Below are positions 18,796 through 25,826 of a stretch of DNA of 25,826 bases, one piece after another; the stretch's first letter is position 1, and each line of letters starts with the position of its first letter. A program made the position numbers and the translations under genes. Below the pieces are notes generated by a model. The model saw nothing but the letters and a program-made list of their open reading frames with translations, did not search any database and was not told the DNA's origin. The stretch comes from Pelargonium cotyledonis (taxonomy: Eukaryota; Streptophyta; Magnoliopsida; Geraniales; Geraniaceae): the NCBI GenBank assembly GCA_036897625.1, contig JAYMTA010000633.1, positions 1 to 25,826 on the forward strand, read 5' to 3'.

Positions 18796-21700
18796 TCACG
18801 ATACTGTTCGGCCATAACATAGACAAGCAAGATAAAGATTCTTTGCCCATTTTTCCTGCAGGCACACAAGAATTACCTTAGTTAGAGATGCCATAGCTCA
18901 GAATATACAATCAAATATCAGGAAAAATTCACTGTGATGATTTAGCAAAAGCCATGTCCCGATAAATACAAACATCCAAAGAGCTAACTGATAAATTTAC
19001 ATACTTTAATGATCACCCGCACACAGACACGTGTGTGAGTGTGTATCACCAAGAGATGGATGTCTTCCAAAAATAAATACTCCCTCGGTCCCAAAATAAG
19101 TGTCCTCTTTCACTTGTATTTTTATCCTAAAATTAGTGTCTTGTTTCTTTTTTAGAGAGTTAGTTATCCATGAATTAACAAGCCCCTATGATAAGTTAGT
19201 AACTATCTCTTAGGTTTGTTACAACATGTGCATGGGGATAGAAGAGAGAATGTACAACATTAACTAATTTCTCTTTAATTTTTCTCAAAATAGAAAGGAC
19301 ACTTATTTTGGGACATGAGTACATATTATCCTGCCAACAAGTCTAATAGCCAGAAAATTTATAATCTTATCACGAGTTTACCTTTACATGTGTGCTCGGG
19401 AACTGAGATGTACGGAGAGTTTCTTGAGTTTCATCACCAGGTTTGCGCTTGGGCACACTTAGTATAAGAGCAGCTTGGTCCCAAGTTGCTGCAGTTGACG
19501 TTATACGATAGCCACCAACCCAACGTCTGTGGATGCCCTCGCTAGGGTAAAGAAAATCAAGCTCCACAACCTAAAGACAACCAGTGGCAAATATGAGTAA
19601 CATGAAATCAAATACACGAAAAAGTTGTCCACAAAATATGATTAAGGTGTCTGAAGCAGTAGATTGCTGGCCTTCCACTCACGTGAAATTTCAATCTAAA
19701 ATCTTGACCACATAGTCATTTTACCCTTCTTCCCTTTTATTTTCTTTGATGCTTCGCTGCTTCTTCTTTTTTGATTAGTTCCCTTCTGATACAAATCAGA
19801 ATGTTTGATGGGTTGTGTTTAGGTTATAGGTATGAGATTTAAACTAAAGTAAATATTAGGGAGCAGCAGGTTTGCAGGTTCTTCAGTTGGATGGTTATTG
19901 TGTTAGGACAATAGTTATGAGCTGTAGGGTAACTGTTAGAGAGTAGCAAACTAGAGGGCTACTGTTACTAAAGGGTCCATTAGTCCATTTCTATAACCGT
20001 CTTGACTTTGTTGTTTCACTTTGTTTCTATAATGTCAGGCTGCTTGGATATTTATTTGTGTTGTTTTATTAATCATGATAATTTTTTTTCTAAAACTACA
20101 GATACATATAAATTGTTAAATACAAAATATATATTTTAATTTAAAATTTTAACCTATCCTAACATACATGTCTTATGATTTGAAAATTGTGAATCGTGTA
20201 TCTGAATCACGCCACATATTTGTATTAGGATGACATAGGCCCGTCAAATAAATATAAAATTACACAAGGTGCACTATAATACCCTAGTTTCGATCAGGTC
20301 ACAGATATATTCACAAACTATCAACAGTTGAACCACCAAACTATATTAAATATTTCAATACTCCAAGAAAAAGATTCAAGAAATATGCAAGACAAATAGT
20401 AAAAGAACACAAGTCTCAGAGATAACAGAAAGAGTTAGATAATCAGTAAAAAAAACTCAAACCTGATCACTAAAGCCAGCATTGCGAGACATGACAACAC
20501 CCCAACGACTTCCTGCAGTTGCCATTGAGGTCACATGGAATCCTTCTCTCCACTTCTTGTTTATCCACTTGAAGGGAAAAGAATCGCTTACTTTGTAAGA
20601 CTGCTGAGTGTATTGGGTGCCTACAGCAGTTGGTCATAGATTATATTACTGTTTGATGAAAACAAGTACTAGCAACTTACAAAGAGAGTGCCGATTTAAA
20701 TGGATACTCAAATACACCCATTGCACTTAATAATGTTTTACATAATTAACAAGCTGTATCTATCAGTTAGCGTTAGACCTACTTTACCATCTGAGGTATT
20801 ACATGCCTACACCCTACGGAAGAAAAAAAATTACAAGAAATTAAGAAAATGAATGGTTTACTACCAACTCTAACTTGATAGTTAACGTGAAAGTAGAAGC
20901 ATGTACAGCAGAAAAATCAGGGGTTCTCAAAAGTATATAGTGTTCACAGATAGCAAGTAGAGAAAAACAGCTTTCTGCTCCAAGTACAAAAATAGACAAT
21001 AATCAATGAGCATAAATTAATGAATATATCAAACCATCCAATAAGCTTTCCATGGAAAAAAGAAAACTTGAGTCACATTCCACCAATTTAGACAGTTGAT
21101 AATACACTCCCTTTTCTCCAAATCGAATGTGATGATTTGACAGAACACATAATAAGTGAAAGCGATTAAAACAATGCCTCCACACACTTTTATCTTTATT
21201 CAAAGCACTTCATCAATAAGCGCTAATGTTGCAAAACCGAAACCTTAACATACTAAGTTCAAAGATGTGAGATATGTCACAGTACAACTAAAAATGTAGA
21301 CAACCCATTTGAGGCAGATGATGTTCATAAATCTATAGAATTAAATTATTCCCACCAACAATACTCGGGTATTATCTAGACTTTGTTGGTAAAACATAAA
21401 GTTCTTCCAACAACACTCGCCTGCAACCACACCTTCCTCAAAGGCTCATAATGAAAAACTTTGAATTTTATGACCTATATTTGAATCCAACTCAAGACAG
21501 GTGATCTGTCTTTTACAAAAGATGAAAATGTACCAACAAAAACTTGAAGTTTTCTAGACAGGAGATTATCACAGGCATCGCACAAAGTTCTTATAGTATA
21601 TAATATGCAGATTCATTCATACTAGCAAATTTATCCAGCATGCAAATTTTCAAAACAGCACTATAAATTGCATCCATTTGTATGAAAAAGATAATGTTCA

Positions 21701-24700
21701 GTTGTTCACCTTTACCATAAAAAGGGTAATCAAATAAGTATCATACTGACCTTTGGACATCACCACAAGGGAGCTTCCATTATTAGCACCAGCAATTGAA
21801 CTGATGTAGAAGTTTTTCTCCCATTGTTCCATGATCCATTCCTGTGTATTCGAGACCCAAAAATATAAGGTATTTTATTTTTAACCATGTTTATTTGATT
21901 TATGATGTATGCTATTTTAGAGATTAACGAGTCATAAGAACATGCCTTGTGCAAAAAGAAAGGTGACAACTCATAAACTTGGTTCGTAAAACCAGTTCCA
22001 GCATCCATGATAAGCGCCCAAAGATTAGAACATGATGAAACACAACTAATAAGCAGACCATCTGCAATGCCTCTCTCCACATGCTGTGCCAACCTGGCAT
22101 CAGCCACATTATAATGGTACCTGCAAATATAAACAGAACACTTTGCGACATCAGGCATAATCAATAGAAACAAGCTTTCCTATATATGCTTCTTCTGTGC
22201 AGTGATACAGTAAAGGGCTCCAAAAATATCAAGTAATCCCCAGCAAGAAAAACCATAAAGGACACTTCAGCCATCATCAGTACTAGGGTTAATCAGACCG
22301 ATAAAAATAGAACTCATGAAACCCACCATATAGTAATAGTACCCAGTATGTTCACGAAAGCATTTATCCCACAAACATACCTCTGCTTCATAGGTAGCCT
22401 AGCATTGTAAATTGAAATCCATTGTGTGGCAGGAACTCCCAAACGAACTTTCTTTCTGGGTTGACCATCATCTTCTTCCTCAGCGTTCAACCTTCCCCTT
22501 TTTTGGCCAACTTGATAAATAATCTATCATTGGTTACATAAATGACAATTAGGACATTCATGAACATCCAAAAAGTCAAGTGAAAAGGATGTTTTCTTAT
22601 ATGCTGAATCTCAAAACTACCTTCTGAGCACCATCGGTGTTTATCGGTCTTATAGCTGGATTTGGCCCAATCAAGCCCTCAAATAAAGATATTAGCTTAG
22701 AATAGTTAGGCTCTTCATCAAATTTCATATTCACCACAATCTCAAGAAATTGCTTAAGAGCCGGGGGGCAAAAACAGCAAAGCATTTCAGGAGATGTTGC
22801 CATCTTTTTTTTGCACACTAGAAAGGATTTGTTATCACCCTACAACAAAGTGTAAGGGTTAAATGTAAGTTCAATAAGCAAACCCCAAACCAGCATATAA
22901 TACATTTGAGGATGTGTGTTTTTACCTGATAACCTTGCCATTGTAACCTGCCTCGATGAAGAAATATAAGTGTATATGCAAGAGATTCCAGATCATCTCT
23001 TCTACTAGCAGTTCTTCCCAAGTGGGCATGAACACTAGCATATCGAACAGTTCCTCTGGGCGAGTAAGAGAGAATAGGTATTCAGAATTAAGTAAAAGGA
23101 TTAAGGATCAACTGCACATGAGATAAAACATGAACTCACCTAAACATGTCAGGGCGTTGATCATATTCAACATGCTGGCCACTGGCACTGTCCCTCCACT
23201 TTGTCGCTGTAGTATCATTGTGTTTATAAATTATACATAAAAGACGGGATGGACAAGAAAATGAGAGCAGCATTAAAAATAATTGAACATACAGAGAGCT
23301 AATAGAGCTCAGATAAATTTGCTCACCTAACCCAAGGTCAACAAGAAACAACTTCTTCTCTTGCACTGTATTTGGCTGACCAAGTAAGAAGTTCTCAGGC
23401 TTTACATCTCCATGCACATAACTATTATCAAACAGCATCTTAAATTTAATTATTGCACATTCAAAATATGCTGTTGGTGAGAAAATGCATAAAGGTAACT
23501 AGAGATTATGAAGGTAGAAATCAGGAAGATAAAAAAATAATAACAAAAACATGAGTAACATCCAAGATTGTTATATATATATATCTGAGAAAACCAACAA
23601 AAAAATATAGCAAATATAATTGATTACAAACCCTTTTGAGTGCGTCTTCTCTAGAATTGATAAAGATTCGACCGCAATACAAGACACCATCTCTGAGGAC
23701 ATCCTGCACACATTATTAAAAGAATCATTTGTAAAATTAAGTATAGGCTAACCAATAACCATTCTCTGGATGACAAGACAAATATCTTGTAGCAAGATCG
23801 GAATTAGGAAGGCAGTGATCTTGTATACAATCTAAGAATGAACTCTCATACATGTTTTGCATTAAAAAGCAAATTGGAATTTTAAGGGACTACATTAAGG
23901 CATAAGCAACCATGAATCCCAAGGAAATAAAAAATGGTATGATTATTATTAACGCCACTTTTTTCATAGATAACAAACAAAATACAAAAGCATAACTTCT
24001 AATCTTGATTTGACTATCAAATCTTGCAGAGATTGCATGCATAAGAATCATAGATAATGAAAATCTGGCGAGAGAGAGAGAGAGAGAGACTCACGCCTGC
24101 CCTGAAGAATTCCATACATCCCATAAGCTGGGTCCTAACATGTCCATCACCTGGAAAAGAATAAATAGAAAAGGAAGCAATCAGACCATGATGCAGAGAT
24201 ATTGAAAATAATAATAAACAGTGTTCAGATCATACCATCACATAATAGTCTCCTTGCCTTCCTTTATAATGTACTTTGGGAACTCCATGACTACCGCCAA
24301 GTGTGCTGTGAATAAATCATAAGAAATAAGATTTATACAGTTTATAAATTATAATATGGATTCTCTCCCTCCACATAGCTAACAAAAGGAGCTTACTTGT
24401 ACACTTGCCACTCATATGGAGGTCCATAGTTACAACCTTTGCTGTTTCTGTGCTCAAACTTCAAGGCTACCTGATCGTGATACAAAACACATTATGAACT
24501 TAATCTGGGATGTCATAATGGGAACACTGGCACACAAAATTTGCGCCATGTTAAAAAAGATAATAAGTTGAACGAACCTCTAAGGCGGCAGAACCCGTTG
24601 AGCGTTCATTTCCACCAGATTGCCGACGACCAACAAACACCTGACCGAATCCACCTTTACCTAACTTTCTTTCTACCTTATATACAGGTGATCCTCCAAC

Positions 24701-25668
24701 TTGAACCTTCGGAGGGAAAAAATTATAAATGTGATTATAAATACTACTACAAGGCTACAACAATGAAAAAATTAAATACCCATGAAAATGAAGGTTCTTT
24801 TGTGTCCTAAAATTGCCCCCACCCAGTTAAGTCTGCCTCCACTTATACCAAGCACAATGATGTGGGGTGAGTACATGGCTGGGCATGTAATTTGAGCCCA
24901 TTAGAAATAAGAATGAAAGGATTGCTATTTGACCATGAAGAACTACCGAAAAATGAAAGTTATGCAGCCATTATCTAGTAAACCCTTCAGAATAGGTTCG
25001 AAACACCTAATTATTTGCAACTATAAAACAACCCAAAAAAATATTCAAACATCCAAAATAACATACTTAAAAATTCGAACTTGGAGCCTGAAATCAAACT
25101 AACGTCACTCTAAATAGACATGAAATCTAAAATATGAGGCAATCCTATGAGAACCAAACTCGATTATGGTGGATAATAACTCCTGTGGCTACATTACTAT
25201 CCAACTGACTAAATCTTAACAGCACAACCTAACTGATGAGAAAACACAATGATCAGACGAGAAAACGCCCATCTACTAATGCAAAAACAGGATAGTAGCT
25301 AAAAAAGAAAGGTTTTTAGTTCATACCTTCTCAGGGAAAGGAGCGGTACTGCCCTCTTCTTCCTGCGCCACAGCCTTGTTTGCACTCAAGCCTCCACTAT
25401 CATCACCCATCCTAACCTTCTCTTCGACCGCAACCTTCCTGCCCTCTTCTTTATCGGACTCGCTGTCCTTCTCCGATATCACAATCACCGGGTTTTCTTC
25501 CTGCTTCAATTTCTTAGCCGCCAATCTCGTCCTAGGCCTCTCTCTCTCCCGCACGGCTTCCCTAGCGACAGCGGCGCGTGTCTTCACGTACTTCCCCTCC
25601 AGGGGCTCCTTTCGATTGTTAGCAACCTTGGCGCGACCTCGGCGTACACCTCTGCTAAGCTCCGGCAT
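18796..25668 (-). CDS. MLK: MUT9-like / photoregulatory protein kinase (casein kinase 1 superfamily), 16 exons
   Basis: Predicted 689-residue Ser/Thr kinase of the plant MLK/PPK (EL1-like, HD16-type) group. Arabidopsis members phosphorylate histone H3 and phytochrome/PIF or clock-linked proteins in the nucleus. Coding exons: 25327-25668, 24578-24706, 24397-24470, 24236-24305, 24095-24150, 23632-23703, 23327-23421, 23140-23206, 22926-23055, 22621-22839, 22381-22523, 21946-22120, 21751-21841, 20463-20620, 19382-19570, 18796-18855. Phases agree across all junctions; 14 introns are GT-AG and one is GC-AG. Order: basic/acidic N-terminus (1-114), kinase domain (about 123-400), basic linker with KRGR and RKKVR clusters (426-445), then a repeat domain to the end. 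The start is fixed by an in-frame TAA two codons upstream. Length fits the family (roughly 690-710). Which MLK paralogue it is cannot be told here. Confidence 0.96.
18856..19381 (-). other. Intron 15 of the MLK gene (526 bp)
   Basis: Bounded by AAAG/GTAAAC and CCTGCAG/GAAAAA. About 45% of it is a Stowaway MITE. Confidence 0.85.
19080..19319. mobile_element. Stowaway-type MITE in the last MLK intron (240 bp)
   Basis: The left end CTCCCTCGGTCCCAAAATAA and the right end (complement CTCATGTCCCAAAATAAGTG) are inverted, flanked by TA at 19078-19079 and 19320-19321. GTCCCAAAATAAGTGTCC is shared between the arms. It is more diverged than the copy at 8394-8644. Confidence 0.9.
19571..20462 (-). other. 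Intron 14 of the MLK gene (892 bp)
   Basis: Bounded by GATCAG/GTTTGA and CTTTAG/GTTGTG. It has an internal stretch (about 19860-19980) of loosely repeated AACTGTTA/GAGAGTAG phrases; no element ends are recognised. Confidence 0.8.
20621..21750 (-). other. Intron 13 of the MLK gene (1,130 bp)
   Basis: Bounded by AAAG/GTCAGT and GCTGTAG/GCACCC. AT-rich; nothing recognisable. Confidence 0.85.
21842..21945 (-). other. GC-AG intron (intron 12 of the MLK gene)
   Basis: Exon 12 ends …FFLHK and the transcript reads AAG/GCATGT; the acceptor is ATACACAG/GAATGG. Joining there gives [12 protein letters not shown] in phase 0, which fits the conserved repeat pattern. The nearest GT, four bases downstream, would shift the frame. 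The donor keeps AAG before the cut, as functional plant GC donors usually do. The intron is 104 bp. Confidence 0.88.
23571..23584. repeat. Short (TA)n microsatellite in MLK intron 6
   Basis: A run of TA dinucleotides about 14 bp long, inside intron 23422-23631. Confidence 0.85.
24070..24089. repeat. (GA)10 microsatellite beside the MLK exon 5 donor
   Basis: Ten GA units on the plus strand. In the transcript this is (TC)10 starting directly after the donor GTGAG (24094-24090), so the 5' splice site leads straight into a pyrimidine tract. Confidence 0.95.
24707..25326 (-). other. Intron 1 of the MLK gene (620 bp)
   Basis: Bounded by GAGAAG/GTATGA and CTCCGAAG/GTTCAA. No element recognised. 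As the first long intron it could hold regulatory sequence, but none is visible. Confidence 0.85.
25474..25488 (-). other. Candidate SUMO-interaction motif in the MLK N-terminus
   Basis: Residues 61-65 read VIVIS, followed at once by [11 protein letters not shown] four-residue aliphatic core next to an acidic/Ser stretch is the textbook SIM; the serines could add negative charge when phosphorylated. The rest of exon 1 is Arg/Lys-rich and probably disordered. Binding to SUMO is inferred only. Confidence 0.6.
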
Positions 25669-25714
25669 TTCTTAAACCCATGCAATTGGATAAAAAGTCT
25701 ACCAATATGACCAT
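25655..25714 (-). other. Upstream ORF overlapping the MLK start codon
   Basis: An ATG at 25714-25712 has A at -3 and G at +4, a strong start context. It opens 19 codons beginning MVILVDFLSNC and stops at TAG 25655-25657, 14 nt inside the kinase coding region and in another frame. The main ATG has the weaker context GAAATGC. If the transcript starts above 25714, ribosomes using this ATG would bypass the kinase start. Confidence 0.55.
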
Positions 25715-25826
25715 TCTATTAGTCAGCTGAGCTCCGATACTCTGAGCATGGCGAAAAGCAGACGGGTCCGGATTGGAGGGGAAAGACGATCGGCGGGCGA
25801 ATCTGCAAGAATCGATTGGGGAATCG
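25669..25826 (-). promoter_or_regulatory. 5' leader / promoter-proximal region of the MLK gene, cut by the window edge
   Basis: The segment upstream of the kinase ATG is GC-richer beyond 25740 and more AT-rich just before the ATG. It holds two upstream ORFs. The transcription start is not visible and may lie outside the window. Confidence 0.5.
25723..25749 (-). other. Short upstream ORF (8 codons) in the MLK leader
   Basis: ATG at 25749-25747, reading MLRVSELS, with TGA at 25723-25725. It ends 8 nt before the overlapping uORF begins. Presence in the mRNA depends on an unmapped start site. Confidence 0.45.

Larger units (their letters stand above)
18799..22077 (-). other. C-terminal domain of tandem ~47-residue repeats in the MLK kinase
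   Basis: From about residue 481 to 689 the protein falls into repeats that each end in a Trp: W531, W578, W624 and W673 (spacings 47, 46 and 49), with a partial unit after the last. Matching starts include [11 protein letters not shown] (532), [13 protein letters not shown] (579), [12 protein letters not shown] (625) and the partial [12 protein letters not shown] (674). Matching mid-sections include LVVMSKG, GVVMSRN and ALILSVP. An earlier unit ([11 protein letters not shown], then [11 protein letters not shown]) shares the pattern. The alternating hydrophobic strands with a partial closing unit suggest a repeat or propeller-like beta fold; that fold is inference. Confidence 0.7.
22700..24682 (-). 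other. CK1-type kinase catalytic domain
   Basis: The Gly-rich loop is [10 protein letters not shown] (129-138). The ATP-anchoring lysine is K161 in VALKFE. The catalytic loop is [10 protein letters not shown] (249-258), with D253 as base and HGD in place of HRD. The metal-binding motif is DLG (276-278) in place of [13 protein letters not shown] and [12 protein letters not shown] follow, both CK1 hallmarks. All catalytic residues are present, so an active kinase is expected. The HGD and DLG forms are, to my knowledge, usual in this plant subgroup. The domain spans exons 2-10; its C-terminal limit is approximate. Confidence 0.93.

Noticed and set aside
22727..22818. Alternative MLK start inside exon 10 (reads MCKKK…)
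   Set aside because: It is the middle of the kinase domain; upstream exons join in phase and carry all catalytic motifs.
25376..25675. 99-codon plus-strand frame
   Set aside because: Antisense shadow of MLK exon 1.

Overview
The window is nuclear DNA from a flowering plant, most likely a eudicot. It is AT-rich, its genes are split by many GT-AG introns, it carries Stowaway-type and Mutator-like elements, and both proteins are plant-type. I cannot place it below that level from sequence alone. Two complete multi-exon protein-coding genes were assembled by hand from splice sites and reading phase, both on the minus strand. All other long reading frames look like shadows, intron reads or transposon debris.

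Left to right: (1) 1-464 is the right part of a Mutator-like non-autonomous element with a 20-bp minisatellite. (2) 465 to about 1000 is intergenic. (3) 1173-12933 is a 12-exon SNF2-family ATPase with a RING finger inside the helicase (CHR27/CHR28, 'helicase-like transcription factor' type; 1412 aa predicted). Its 2.4-kb fifth intron holds a 917-bp Mutator-like element, a Stowaway MITE and a tandem duplication of intron sequence. (4) 13140-18600 is intergenic: AT-rich decayed DNA, a second member of the 1-464 element family carrying a GC-rich unrecognised segment (15286 to about 16590), and a decayed LINE-like fragment (about 16745-17580). (5) 18796-25668 is a 16-exon MUT9-like / photoregulatory protein kinase (casein kinase 1 superfamily; 689 aa predicted), with a Stowaway MITE in its last intron and one GC-AG intron.

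Both genes encode nuclear regulators. The kinase family phosphorylates histone H3 and light-signalling proteins. The SNF2-RING family is tied to chromatin remodelling and gene silencing. Nothing here shows that the two genes act together, but each protein has a strong SUMO-interaction-motif candidate, and each mRNA appears to carry upstream ORFs. The most useful second-look items are the tandem ~47-residue Trp-ended repeats that make up the kinase C-terminus, the uORF overlapping the kinase start codon, the two SIM candidates, the GC-AG intron, and the transposon family with a possible captured segment. I saw no CRISPR, rRNA or credible tRNA gene, and no convincing wholly new system.
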